The notes below the pieces were generated by a model. That model was not told the origin of the DNA and searched no databases. It saw only the letters and a program-made list of their open reading frames with translations. From Bordetella parapertussis (GTDB lineage Bacteria > Pseudomonadota > Gammaproteobacteria > Burkholderiales > SG8-41), in assembly GCA_945870465.1 (NCBI GenBank), contig CAMBSS010000203.1, positions 1 to 6,717 on the forward strand: a DNA stretch of 6,717 nt. Direction: 5' to 3'. Numbering within the stretch: position 1 is the first letter of the stretch; every line of letters begins with the position of its first letter. Positions 1 through 6,717 of the stretch are shown here, in pieces. A program made the position numbers and the translations under genes.

Positions 1-1
1 G

Positions 2-1666
2 GCGCAAAGCGAACACAAAGGCATGCTCGCCCGGTTCTTCGACTGGTTCAACCGCATGTTTGCGGCGTTTACCAGCGGCTATACAAAATCGGTGGCGGTT
101 CTGATCCGGCGCGCCGTGCTGGTGTCGCTGACTTTCGCGGTAATGCTGGGCGTGCTCTACGGCATGCTTGCCACGCGCCCGACGGGTCTCGTGCCGGACG
201 AGGACCAGGGCTATATGTTCGCCGTCATGCAATTGCCCGCCGGCGCGTCGCTCGAGCGCACCAACGCGGTGGTGGACAAGCTCACGAAAATTGTCAACGA
301 GCAGCCCGGCATTGCCGGCGTCGCCACTATCTCGGGGTTCAACCTGCTGACCGGATTGTCGACCTCGTACAACGCGACCGCGTTCATCCGCACCAAGCCG
401 TGGGACGAGCGACAAGCCGCCGCCGAGTCTGGTCCCGCGATTTTGCGCGCGTTGACCGGGCGCCTGAACAGCGAAATCAAGGATGCCAACATCCTGGTGC
501 TGAATCCGCCGCCGATCCGCGGTCTTGGTACCACGGGGGGGTTCGAATTCATCCTACAAAATCGCGCGGGCGGCGACGTTGCGGAATTCTCGAAGGTGCT
601 GCAGGGTTTCCTTGGCGAGGCCCGCAAGCGGCCCGAACTCGGTTTCGTGTTCGCAAACTTCGACGACCGCGTGCCGCAGGTCGAATACGAAGTCGACCGC
701 GACAAGGTCAAGTCTTTCGGCATCACCTTGTCGGACGTGTTCTTCGCGCTGCAGACATTCCTTGGCGGCTACTACGTGAACGACTTCAACCTTTATGGCC
801 GCACGTTCCGCGTGCAGGCCCAGGCCGAAAGCTATGCGCGTGCTTATCCGGAAGACGTCAAGCGCTATTACGTGCGCAGCACCCGCGGCGACATGGTGCC
901 GCTCTCCACGGTACTGAAGCCCCGGGTCGTCAACGCGCCGGAATATTTCCAGCGTTACAACATCTACCGCTCCGCGAGCATCAACGGGGGTGCTGCTCCG
1001 GGCTACAGCTCGGGCCAGGCCGCGCAGGCCATGGAGGAACTCGCCAAGTCGCTGCCGGTGGGTTACAGCTATGAATGGACCGGCGCCACGTATCAGGAAA
1101 AGAAAACGGGCGGCCAGACCGGCTTTATCTTCGCGCTGTCGCTGCTGTTCGTATTTCTGGTGCTGGCTGCGTTGTACGAATCATGGGCGATGCCGGTGGC
1201 GATTTTGCTGGTGATTCCGTTTGGTGTTTTGGGGGCGTTTTCAGGCCTGTGGATGCGCGAGCTCGCCAACAATGTGTATGCGCAGATCGGGCTCATCATG
1301 CTGATCGGGCTGGCGGCGAAGAACGCGATCCTGATCGTCGAGTTCGCGAAACTCGCGCGCGATCGCGGTGAATCCATCGTCGACGGCGCGCTGCAGGGCG
1401 CGCGGCTGCGCTTGCGGCCGATCCTGATGACGTCGTTTGCCTTCATTTTCGGCACCATCCCGCTGGCGCTCGCCACCGGCGCCGGCGCCGGCGCACGCCA
1501 GTCTCTGGGCACCACGGTCGTGTTTGGGATGCTGTTCGCGACCATGATCGGCATCTTCGTGATACCGGTGTTCTACGTCGTCATCCAGCGCATCAGCGAG
1601 CGCAAGGGGCCTTTCTCGAAAGACCAGGCGCCCGCGTCCGGCGCGCGGCCGGGGAGCGGCGCATGA
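2..1666 (+). CDS. RND efflux pump inner-membrane permease, AcrB/MexB (HAE1) type, 5'-truncated by window edge
   Basis: This is the C-terminal half of a proton-driven drug/hydrophobe exporter of the inner membrane, the pump of a tripartite efflux system. The reading frame is open from base 2, and the residues around the ATG at 23 (FFDWFNRMF) match the mid-protein linker of AcrB, so that ATG is internal and the start lies upstream. About 554 of roughly 1,040-1,050 family residues are present. Numbering from the ATG at 23, a membrane helix lies near residues 31-47, followed by a periplasmic porter/docking region to about 365 containing DEDQGY. The last membrane bundle follows, with LAALYESW and [13 protein letters not shown]. 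The lysine of the latter (codon 1319-1321) aligns with AcrB Lys940 of the proton relay; the partner aspartates of TM4 would be off-window. [11 protein letters not shown] and the GAGAGA stretch are also typical. The gene overlaps the outer-membrane factor by 4 bases. The substrate cannot be read from the sequence. Confidence 0.95.
   Translation, partial: AQSEHKGMLARFFDWFNRMFAAFTSGYTKSVAVLIRRAVLVSLTFAVMLGVLYGMLATRPTGLVPDEDQGYMFAVMQLPAGASLERTNAVVDKLTKIVNEQPGIAGVATISGFNLLTGLSTSYNATAFIRTKPWDERQAAAESGPAILRALTGRLNSEIKDANILVLNPPPIRGLGTTGGFEFILQNRAGGDVAEFSKVLQGFLGEARKRPELGFVFANFDDRVPQVEYEVDRDKVKSFGITLSDVFFALQTFLGGYYVNDFNLYGRTFRVQAQAESYARAYPEDVKRYYVRSTRGDMVPLSTVLKPRVVNAPEYFQRYNIYRSASINGGAAPGYSSGQAAQAMEELAKSLPVGYSYEWTGATYQEKKTGGQTGFIFALSLLFVFLVLAALYESWAMPVAILLVIPFGVLGAFSGLWMRELANNVYAQIGLIMLIGLAAKNAILIVEFAKLARDRGESIVDGALQGARLRLRPILMTSFAFIFGTIPLALATGAGAGARQSLGTTVVFGMLFATMIGIFVIPVFYVVIQRISERKGPFSKDQAPASGARPGSGA
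1651..1656 (+). promoter_or_regulatory. Ribosome binding site of the outer-membrane factor gene
   Basis: GGGGAG lies six bases before the ATG at 1663, inside the end of the pump gene. It supports the start that overlaps the pump stop codon. Confidence 0.6.
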
Positions 1667-3111
1667 AACGGCTGCTGATTATCGGACTCGCTTCGCTGCT
1701 GGCGGCGTGCGCGATGGGCCCCAACTACAAACGGCCTGAAGTGAATACGCCCGCCGCGCATCGCGGACAGGCTGCGCCGCTCGACAGCAAATCGCTGTCC
1801 GACCTGGCGTGGACGGATCTCTATCGCGACCCGGTGCTGGAAAAACTCATCAGAACGGCGCTGCAGCAGAATTACGACGTCAGGATTGCACTGGCGCGCG
1901 TCGAGGAATTCCGCGCCGCGACCGGCATCAGCGGGCTGGGCTCGATACCGCAGGTCTCTGCGGGCGTGAATTCGTCGCGTTCCCGCATTTCCACGGTCGG
2001 CCCCACGCCGCTGCCGGCGAGTGCAGCCGCCACGCGTTCGACCTACAACGCCGAGATCGACGTGTCTTACGAAGTCGATTTGTGGAGGCGTGTTGCCAGT
2101 ATCAATGCGGCGACGCGCGCCGACCTCTACGCGTCAGAATTCGCGCGCGATGCGGCACGTGTCGCCGTCATATCGAACGTGGCAATCGCTTATTTCAATC
2201 TGCGCGCTCTCGATCAATTGCTGTTCGTGACCGAGCGCACCGTGGGCACGCGCGAAAAATTCGTCGAACTCACGCGCGCGCAGTTCAACCGCGGCGTGGT
2301 GTCCGGGCTCGACGTCAACCGCGCCGATGCGAGTCTCGCCACCGCGCGCGCCGCCATTCCCGATCTTAAAAGCCAGATCGCGCAGGCGGAAAACCTGCTG
2401 CAGGTATTGCTGGGAGAAAACCCGGCGCCCATCCTGCGCGAAGCGGCCACCGCTGCGCAGTATTTCCCGGCGCCGCCGGAAGTGCCGACCGGCCTGCCGG
2501 CAGCGCTCCTCGAGCGGCGGCCCGATTTGCGCCAGGCGGAAAACAACCTGATCGGCGCGAACGCGCGGCTGAAAGCGGTCAAGGCTTCGCTGTTCCCGAC
2601 CATTTCGCTGACCGGCAGCTTCGGTTCGCAAAGCGCGGCACTCGCCAATCTGTTCAGCGGCCCGGCCAAGATCTGGTCGTTCGGCATCGGTCTGCTGCAA
2701 CCCATCATCGACGCCAACCGCAATATCTACCAGGTCGACATTTACACGGCGCGCGAGAAGCAGGTGATGCTGCAGTACCAGCAGACCGTGGCGCAGGCGT
2801 TCCGCGAAGTGTCGGACGCGCTGGCGGCGCGCCAAGGCTACGCCGAAACATTGCGTGCCCAGGACGAACAGATCACCGCACTGCGCGCCGCGCGCGAGCA
2901 GGTGCTGAAACGCTACAACATCGGTTTCTCTTCGTATTTCGAAGTGATAGATGCTGAAAAAGCCCTTTACGACGCTGAGTCGGCGCGGGTGGCGGTTTAC
3001 CGCAATACGCTGACGTCGCTGGTGCAGCTCTACAAGGCGCTGGGCGGTGGCTGGCAGATCGCGGCCGACGAACGCGCGGCCGCCGGGCAGCAAAATCCCG
3101 CTGCGAAGTGA
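1663..3111 (+). CDS. Outer-membrane factor lipoprotein, NodT/OprM family efflux channel
   Basis: This is a complete 482-residue TolC-like outer-membrane channel, expected to trimerise and form the exit duct for the RND pump encoded just upstream. The N-terminus is a lipoprotein signal: MKRLLIIGL, then a lipobox LLAAC with the acylated cysteine at residue 16. GPNYKRPEV follows, the usual start of mature OprM/NodT proteins. Two OEP repeats are visible. The first carries the conserved [14 protein letters not shown] stretch near residues 128-141, and the second carries [16 protein letters not shown], corresponding to the usual L-QPIFDGG region. Length is normal for the family. The start is supported by GGGGAG at 1651-1656, six bases before the ATG, and by the ATGA overlap with the pump stop, which suggests translational coupling. 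The C-terminal tail ([16 protein letters not shown]) is low complexity. The family call is secure; the particular system (Mex, Acr, Amr or other) is not determinable. Confidence 0.95.
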   Translation: MKRLLIIGLASLLAACAMGPNYKRPEVNTPAAHRGQAAPLDSKSLSDLAWTDLYRDPVLEKLIRTALQQNYDVRIALARVEEFRAATGISGLGSIPQVSAGVNSSRSRISTVGPTPLPASAAATRSTYNAEIDVSYEVDLWRRVASINAATRADLYASEFARDAARVAVISNVAIAYFNLRALDQLLFVTERTVGTREKFVELTRAQFNRGVVSGLDVNRADASLATARAAIPDLKSQIAQAENLLQVLLGENPAPILREAATAAQYFPAPPEVPTGLPAALLERRPDLRQAENNLIGANARLKAVKASLFPTISLTGSFGSQSAALANLFSGPAKIWSFGIGLLQPIIDANRNIYQVDIYTAREKQVMLQYQQTVAQAFREVSDALAARQGYAETLRAQDEQITALRAAREQVLKRYNIGFSSYFEVIDAEKALYDAESARVAVYRNTLTSLVQLYKALGGGWQIAADERAAAGQQNPAAK

Positions 3112-3172
3112 AATATTAAAGTCGCAATATCCGTTGGCGGCTTAATTAGAGGCGGTCTCAACAACAATTTGG

Positions 3173-3257
3173 AACCGCCGATGAACGCAGATACGATCAA
3201 GGAATTGACCTGGATGCGGGGAAAGTTCTGGAATTATTTCGGCGTGTATCGGCGGTT
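3173..3257. repeat. 10-bp perfect inverted repeat with 65-base spacing
   Basis: AACCGCCGAT at 3173-3182 is the exact reverse complement of ATCGGCGGTT at 3248-3257. The inner part of the left arm (ACCGCC, 3174-3179) can also pair with GGCGGT at 3151-3156, so two RNA folds would exclude each other. The left arm covers the first two bases of the ATG of the possible small ORF and part of its ribosome binding site. The sequence shows the pairing; any regulatory role is inference. Confidence 0.5.
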
Positions 3258-3345
3258 GCTTGTCGGTGTAGTTTTTTTAGATGAGTTCTACAAATACCCT
3301 GCCGAAGGCAGGTTCCCCGCCATTGCCATAAAAAGGAACGCGTGA
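3181..3345 (+). CDS. Possible small protein (54 aa), unrecognised
   Basis: An open frame of 54 codons begins at ATG 3181 and ends at TGA 3343-3345. The product starts [17 protein letters not shown] and ends [10 protein letters not shown]. It is rich in aromatic and basic residues (two W, five F, four Y) and has a short hydrophobic stretch (LLVGVVFL, about residues 26-33), too short for a confident membrane helix. I do not recognise a family. In favour of a real gene are a modest GGAA at 3171-3174, six bases before the ATG, and a stop codon that overlaps the ATG of the [2Fe-2S] subunit gene as TGATG, a classic coupling arrangement. Against it are the short length, A/T-rich codons (TTA, GTA, ATA) unlike the neighbours, and the chance of a 54-codon open frame in fairly GC-rich DNA. 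It could instead be a non-coding leader. Confidence 0.25.
   Translation: MNADTIKELTWMRGKFWNYFGVYRRLLVGVVFLDEFYKYPAEGRFPAIAIKRNA
3298..3312. promoter_or_regulatory. Short GC-rich hairpin or palindromic operator-like site
   Basis: CCTGCC, GAA, GGCAGG form a perfect 6-bp stem with a 3-base loop. The site ends 32 bases before the ATG of the [2Fe-2S] subunit gene. No T-run follows (TTCCCCGCC comes next), so it is a poor terminator. It could be a 5'-UTR hairpin or a small operator. The pairing is certain; the function is not. Confidence 0.35.
3334..3337 (+). promoter_or_regulatory. Ribosome binding site deciding the start of the [2Fe-2S] subunit
   Basis: AGGA lies seven bases before ATG 3345 but only four before the in-frame GTG at 3342. 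Normal spacing therefore favours the ATG as start, giving 153 rather than 154 residues. Confidence 0.55.
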
Positions 3346-3806
3346 TGATTGCTCTGACTATCAATGGTGAGCGGCAGAACGTCGATGTCTCCCCCGATAC
3401 GCCGCTCTTGTGGGTGCTGCGCGATCATCTCAACCTGACCGGCACCAAATACGGCTGCGGCATGGCGCTGTGCGGCGCCTGCACCGTGCATCTCGACGGC
3501 AGCGCGATCCGCTCTTGTGTGACGCCGGTGTCGGCGGTGGCGGGCAAACAAATCACGACCATCGAAGCGGTCGGCACCACCAAAGCCGGCAAGGCGGTGC
3601 AGGCGGCATGGGAGAAGCTCGACGTCGTGCAGTGCGGCTACTGCCAGTCGGGCCAGATCATGAGCGCCACCGCGCTGCTGGCCAAGAATGCGAAACCGGG
3701 CGACGCCGACATCGACAACGCGATGGCGGGTAACGTCTGCCGCTGCGCGACCTATGTGCGCATCCGCGCCGCAATCAAGGAAGCCGCGAAAACGGTGGGA
3801 GCCTGA
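3345..3806 (+). CDS. [2Fe-2S] small subunit of a xanthine oxidase-family molybdenum hydroxylase (IorA/CoxS type)
   Basis: This 153-residue electron-transfer subunit carries two [2Fe-2S] clusters that pass electrons from the molybdenum centre of the partner subunit to an acceptor. Numbering from the ATG at 3345, the N-terminal plant-ferredoxin-like domain has Cys38, Cys43, Cys46 and Cys58 in the pattern [14 protein letters not shown]...SC. The C-terminal four-helix domain has Cys97 and Cys100 ([10 protein letters not shown]) and Cys132 and Cys134 (NVCRCATY). All eight cluster ligands are present, and the length is normal for the IorA-like two-domain family. There is no signal peptide, so export would need the partner's Tat signal. 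ATG 3345 is chosen over GTG 3342 on ribosome-site spacing. The stop lies two bases before the large subunit gene. The physiological substrate is not readable; the isoquinoline name is inherited from the family. Confidence 0.95.
   Translation: MIALTINGERQNVDVSPDTPLLWVLRDHLNLTGTKYGCGMALCGACTVHLDGSAIRSCVTPVSAVAGKQITTIEAVGTTKAGKAVQAAWEKLDVVQCGYCQSGQIMSATALLAKNAKPGDADIDNAMAGNVCRCATYVRIRAAIKEAAKTVGA
3797..3801 (+). promoter_or_regulatory. Ribosome binding site of the molybdopterin subunit gene
   Basis: GGGAG sits seven bases before ATG 3809, inside the last codons of the small subunit gene. It supports that start and a full-length Tat signal. Confidence 0.6.
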
Positions 3807-3808
3807 AC

Positions 3809-5983
3809 ATGAAACAACTTTTGAATAACGCACTTGAGAACCCCGCCCGCCGCCAGTTTCTGCAGGTGGCAGCGATAGCCGGCGGCGGATTTGCGATCGG
3901 CTTCGGCAATCTCGCGCGTGCAGCCGCGGCGGGCGCAGGTAGCGCGGACTTCGTGCCCAATGCTTTTGTGCGCATCGGCGGCGACAGCAGCGTCACGGTG
4001 CTGATCAAGCATCTGGAAATGGGGCAGGGCGTGAGCACCGGCCTGCCGACGCTGGTGGCGGAAGAACTCGACGCCGACTGGGCGCAAATCCGGTTCGAGG
4101 GTGCGCCGGCGAATGCCAGCCTCTATAACAACCTGCTGTGGGGGCCTGCGCAGGGCACCGGCGGCAGCACCGCGATAGCGAACTCCTACGAGCAATTAAG
4201 AAAAGCGGGCGCTACTGCGCGCGCGATGCTGGTGGCGGCAGCGGCCGATGAATGGAAGGTGCCCGCCGATTCCATCACCGTGAGCAAGGGTGTAGTCGCG
4301 CACAAGGCGACCAATCGCAAGGCAAGTTTCGGCCAATTGGCGGCGAAGGCGGCAACGCAGCCGGTGCCTGCCGACGTCAAGTTGAAAGACCCGAAAAACT
4401 TCCAGTACATCGGCAAGCGTGTCGCCCGCAAGGACAGCAAACCCAAAACCAACGGCAGCGCGCAATTCACGATAGACGTCAAGCTGCCGGACATGCTGAC
4501 CGCGGTGGTCGCGCATTCGCCTTTGTTCGGCGGCAAGGTCAAGTCGTTTGATGCCACCAAGGCAAAAGCCATCAAGGGCGTAGTCGAGGTGGTGCAGGTC
4601 CCGAGTGGTGTCGCGGTGCTCGCCAACGATTTTTGGGCGGCGAAGCAGGGGCGCGATGCGCTGACGGTCGTGTGGGATGACAGCGTCGCCAACAAACTCG
4701 GTTCGGCTGAAATACTTGCGCAGTACAAAGAACTCGCGCAAAAACCCGGGCTGGTCGCGCGCAAGGACGGCGACGCGGACAAGGCGCTTGCCGGTGCCGC
4801 GAAAAAACTCGAGGCTACGTTCGAATTTCCGTACCTCGCGCACGCAGCGATGGAGCCGCTCGACTGCGTGGTCAAGCTCGACAAGGACAGCTGCGAAATC
4901 TGGAACGGCGAACAATTGCAGACGCCGGACCAGTTTGCGGTCGCCAAGCTCACGGGTCTTAAGCCCGAGCAGATCAAGCTCAACATGCTGTACGCCGGCG
5001 GCAGTTTCGGCCGCCGCGCCAATCCGCAGGCCGATTACATCCTTGAAGCCGTCAGCATCGCCAAGGCAATCAACGGTCGCGTGCCTGTGAAAATGATCTG
5101 GACGCGCGAAGACGACATGCGCGCCGGTTTTTACCGGCCGGCCTATTTTCACCGGATAGCCGCCGGTCTCGACGCGCAGGGCAATCTGATTGGCTGGCAG
5201 CACCGTATCGTCGGGCAGTCCATCCTCGCCGGCACGATGTTCGAGGGCATGATGGTCAAGGACGGCGTGGACGGGACTTCGGTCGAAGGGGCGAGCAATC
5301 TGCCGTACCAGATACCGAACATGCTGGTCGACCTGCATACGCCGAAGATCGGCGTGCCGGTGCTGTGGTGGCGCTCGGTCGGCTCGACGCATACGGCATT
5401 TTCTACGGAAACATTCATTGATGAGCTCGCAGCCGCTGCCGGCAAGGATGCAGTCGAATTCCGGCGCGCGCTGCTGGCAAAGCATCCGCGCCATCTCGGC
5501 GTGCTCAATCTCGCCGCGCAAAAGGCCGGCTGGGGCAAACCTTTGGCGAAAGGCAAAGGTCGCGGCATCGCGGTGCATGAATCGTTCAACACCGTCGTCG
5601 CGCAGGTTGCGGAAGTGAGCGTGAAACCTGACGGTACGCTGCGCGTCGATCGCGTGGTCTGCGCGGTCGATTGCGGGGTGGCGGTCAATCCCGACGTGAT
5701 CACGGCGCAGATGGAAGGCGGCATCGGGTTCGGCCTGTCGGCGGCGCTGTACGGCGCGATCACGCTGAAGGAAGGACGTGTCGAGCAGTCGAACTTCCAT
5801 GAATACCGGCCGCTGCGCATCAACGAGATGCCCAAGGTCGAAGTCCATATCGTCGCGAGCAGTGAAAAGCCGACAGGTGTGGGTGAACCCGGTGTGCCTC
5901 TCATTGCTCCAGCCGTGGCGAATGCGATTTTTTCTGCAACCGGCAAGCGTCTGCGGAATCTGCCGCTGAAGCTGCAGGCCTGA
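3809..5983 (+). CDS. Molybdopterin-binding large subunit of a xanthine oxidase-family hydroxylase (IorB type), Tat-exported
   Basis: This is the catalytic subunit of a molybdenum hydroxylase (isoquinoline 1-oxidoreductase/aldehyde oxidase type), which inserts oxygen from water into an aldehyde or N-heteroaromatic ring. It has 724 residues, usual for IorB-like proteins. The N-terminus is a Tat signal: ARRQFLQ with the twin arginine at 14-15, a hydrophobic stretch, and probable cleavage near ARA-A (36-39). Family landmarks follow in order: [13 protein letters not shown] (68-80), TGGST (117-121), a hammerhead-like domain at about 212-292, [10 protein letters not shown] (341-350), GGSFGRR (397-403, the cofactor loop), [14 protein letters not shown], and GVGEPGVP near the C-terminus. 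Glu693 of GVGEP fits the conserved catalytic glutamate. By family precedent the cofactor would be a molybdopterin cytosine dinucleotide. It follows the small subunit by two bases. Family assignment is firm; the substrate and electron acceptor are unknown, since no cytochrome c domain or gene is present. Confidence 0.95.
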   Translation: MKQLLNNALENPARRQFLQVAAIAGGGFAIGFGNLARAAAAGAGSADFVPNAFVRIGGDSSVTVLIKHLEMGQGVSTGLPTLVAEELDADWAQIRFEGAPANASLYNNLLWGPAQGTGGSTAIANSYEQLRKAGATARAMLVAAAADEWKVPADSITVSKGVVAHKATNRKASFGQLAAKAATQPVPADVKLKDPKNFQYIGKRVARKDSKPKTNGSAQFTIDVKLPDMLTAVVAHSPLFGGKVKSFDATKAKAIKGVVEVVQVPSGVAVLANDFWAAKQGRDALTVVWDDSVANKLGSAEILAQYKELAQKPGLVARKDGDADKALAGAAKKLEATFEFPYLAHAAMEPLDCVVKLDKDSCEIWNGEQLQTPDQFAVAKLTGLKPEQIKLNMLYAGGSFGRRANPQADYILEAVSIAKAINGRVPVKMIWTREDDMRAGFYRPAYFHRIAAGLDAQGNLIGWQHRIVGQSILAGTMFEGMMVKDGVDGTSVEGASNLPYQIPNMLVDLHTPKIGVPVLWWRSVGSTHTAFSTETFIDELAAAAGKDAVEFRRALLAKHPRHLGVLNLAAQKAGWGKPLAKGKGRGIAVHESFNTVVAQVAEVSVKPDGTLRVDRVVCAVDCGVAVNPDVITAQMEGGIGFGLSAALYGAITLKEGRVEQSNFHEYRPLRINEMPKVEVHIVASSEKPTGVGEPGVPLIAPAVANAIFSATGKRLRNLPLKLQA

Positions 5984-5990
5984 GACTCTG

Positions 5991-5995
5991 AAGGG
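5991..5995 (+). promoter_or_regulatory. Ribosome binding site of the pirin gene
   Basis: AAGGG lies eight bases before ATG 6004 in the 20-base gap after the large subunit gene. No promoter or terminator fits in this gap, so the pirin gene is probably cotranscribed. Confidence 0.55.
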
Positions 5996-6003
5996 TTACC
6001 AAC

Positions 6004-6702
6004 ATGATTGAATTACGCAAAGCCGGCGAGCGCGGCCACGCCAACCACGGCTGGCTCGACAGCTATTTCAGCTTTTCATTCGCCGATTATCACGATCCGC
6101 GGCACATGGGCTATGCCAGCTTGCGCGTCATCAACGAAGATGTGGTGCAGCCGGGCCAGGGGTTCGGCACGCACGGTCATCGCGACATGGAAATCATTAC
6201 CTATATCCTGGAAGGCGCGCTGGAGCACAAGGATAGCCTGGGCACCGGCTCGATTATTCGTCCCGGCGACGTGCAGCGCATGAGCGCGGGAACCGGCGTG
6301 CGGCACAGCGAGTTCAATGCGTCGGACAAGGATCCGGTGCACCTGCTGCAGATCTGGATCGAGCCCGACACTGCCGGCATTGCGCCGGGCTACGAAGAAA
6401 AACATTTTGAAGCGGCATCCAGGCGCGGACGTCTGCGGCTGATCGCATCCAAGGACGGCCGCGAAGGTTCGTTAAAAATACACCAGGACGCGGCGATCTA
6501 CGCAGTGCTGCTGGACGGCAGCGAAAAAGCGACGCATCCGCTGGCAGTGGAGCGCAAAGCCTATGTGCACGTCGCGCGCGGTAAAGTGACGGTCAACGGT
6601 CAGGTACTGAGTGCCGGCGATGCAGTCAAAATCAGCGGCGAAGCTGCGGTGGCAATGGAGAATGGCGCAGGTGCTGAAGTATTGCTGTTCGATTTGATTT
6701 GA
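6004..6702 (+). CDS. Pirin family bicupin protein, YhhW (quercetin 2,3-dioxygenase) type
   Basis: This 232-residue cytoplasmic bicupin closely resembles E. coli YhhW (231 residues) along its length as I recall that protein: the start [19 protein letters not shown], then [34 protein letters not shown], and the end EVLLFDL. The N-terminal cupin holds all four metal ligands of the family: His57, His59, His101 and Glu103. The C-terminal cupin (about 150-230) lacks an evident metal site, as is usual. YhhW and human pirin have been reported to cleave quercetin with a bound metal, but the natural substrate in bacteria is generally unclear, and some pirins act as regulators. There is no signal peptide. 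The gene follows the molybdenum hydroxylase by 20 bases with its own ribosome binding site, so cotranscription is likely. Whether it serves that enzyme or is a general redox-responsive protein cannot be told here. Confidence 0.93.
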   Translation: MIELRKAGERGHANHGWLDSYFSFSFADYHDPRHMGYASLRVINEDVVQPGQGFGTHGHRDMEIITYILEGALEHKDSLGTGSIIRPGDVQRMSAGTGVRHSEFNASDKDPVHLLQIWIEPDTAGIAPGYEEKHFEAASRRGRLRLIASKDGREGSLKIHQDAAIYAVLLDGSEKATHPLAVERKAYVHVARGKVTVNGQVLSAGDAVKISGEAAVAMENGAGAEVLLFDLI

Positions 6703-6717
6703 AAGCGGCCTTAAAAA
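6703..6717 (+). terminator. Possible left arm of an intrinsic terminator cut by the window edge
   Basis: The 15 bases after the pirin stop read AAAGCGGCCTTAAAAA. AAAGCGGCC followed by an A-rich loop is the form of a terminator's first arm, and a GGCCGCTTT arm just past the edge would complete it. Only half is visible, so this is a guess. Confidence 0.25.

Larger units (their letters stand above)
3112..3344. other. Intergenic leader region between efflux operon and molybdenum hydroxylase operon
   Basis: This gap of about 230 bases is richer in A/T than the flanking genes. No intrinsic terminator is seen after the outer-membrane factor: the one nearby inverted repeat (arms 3151-3156 and 3174-3179) has no T-run after it. 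I found no sigma-70 or sigma-54 promoter with acceptable boxes and spacing. TTGACC at 3205-3210 is a fair -35 box but has no good -10 at 16-18 bases. The region contains a possible small ORF (3181-3345), a 10-bp inverted repeat with long spacing (3173-3182 and 3248-3257), a T7 run (3272-3278), and a 6-bp GC-rich hairpin (3298-3312) just ahead of the ribosome binding site of the next gene. A promoter for the downstream operon is expected somewhere here, unless the operon is read through from the efflux genes. Confidence 0.6.

Noticed and set aside
23..25. ATG at 23 as start of the pump gene
   Set aside because: The frame is open to the window edge and the flanking residues match the middle of AcrB-type proteins, so this is an internal methionine.
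1479..1496. Tandem GGCGCC-like repeat in the pump gene
   Set aside because: It encodes the GAGAGA stretch that corresponds to the conserved TGAGSGA region of AcrB; ordinary codon choice in GC-rich DNA.
2134..3093. Open frame of 319 codons on the minus strand opposite the outer-membrane factor gene
   Set aside because: Arginine-rich translation without motifs, fully overlapped by a well-supported gene; a composition artefact.
3151..3179. Intrinsic terminator after the outer-membrane factor gene
   Set aside because: The stem is only 6 bp with a 17-base loop and no T-run follows.
3205..3237. Sigma-70 promoter with TTGACC as -35 box
   Set aside because: The nearest A/T-rich -10 candidate (AATTAT, 3232-3237) is 21 bases away, too far for a normal promoter.
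4997..5017. GGSFGRR instead of the more usual GGGFGRR in the cofactor loop of the large subunit
   Set aside because: The rest of the loop and the catalytic glutamate are intact, and Ser at this place seems to be a natural variant within IorB-like proteins, so inactivation is not implied.
4196..5848. Long open frame of 550 codons on the minus strand inside the molybdopterin subunit gene
   Set aside because: It lies opposite a gene with unmistakable family motifs. Its product is rich in R, H and D with no recognisable domain, typical of the antisense shadow of a GC-rich gene.

Overview
The window reads as ordinary chromosomal DNA of a GC-rich Gram-negative bacterium, most likely a proteobacterium and perhaps a betaproteobacterium. 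An outer-membrane lipoprotein efflux channel and a Tat-exported molybdoenzyme imply a two-membrane envelope. The lineage guess rests on codon and base composition and general protein resemblance only. All genes lie on the + strand, and no RNA gene, CRISPR array, insertion sequence or phage feature was found.

Positions 2-3111 are the end of a tripartite multidrug-type efflux operon. The first gene is the C-terminal half of an AcrB/MexB-type RND inner-membrane pump; its true start is off the left edge. It overlaps by 4 bases (ATGA) a complete OprM/NodT-type outer-membrane factor lipoprotein. The membrane fusion (adaptor) protein is not in the window and would be expected upstream.

Positions 3112-3344 form a gap of about 230 bases that is visibly richer in A/T than the genes. 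It holds no convincing terminator or sigma-70 promoter. It does hold two inverted repeats that compete for the same arm, a compact 6-bp hairpin, and a possible 54-codon small ORF whose stop overlaps the start of the next gene (TGATG).

Positions 3345-6702 are a second, tightly packed set of three genes. They are a small [2Fe-2S] subunit, a large molybdopterin-binding subunit with a twin-arginine signal (together an isoquinoline 1-oxidoreductase/aldehyde-oxidase-type molybdenum hydroxylase), and a YhhW-type pirin. The likely model is that the two subunits assemble in the cytoplasm and are exported together by the signal on the large subunit, to oxidise an aldehyde or N-heteroaromatic compound in the periplasm. 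The usual cytochrome c partner and the cofactor maturation genes are not visible. The pirin is predicted to stay in the cytoplasm, and its link to the enzyme is by position only.

No clearly new system is evident. The least explained part is the 3112-3344 leader region.
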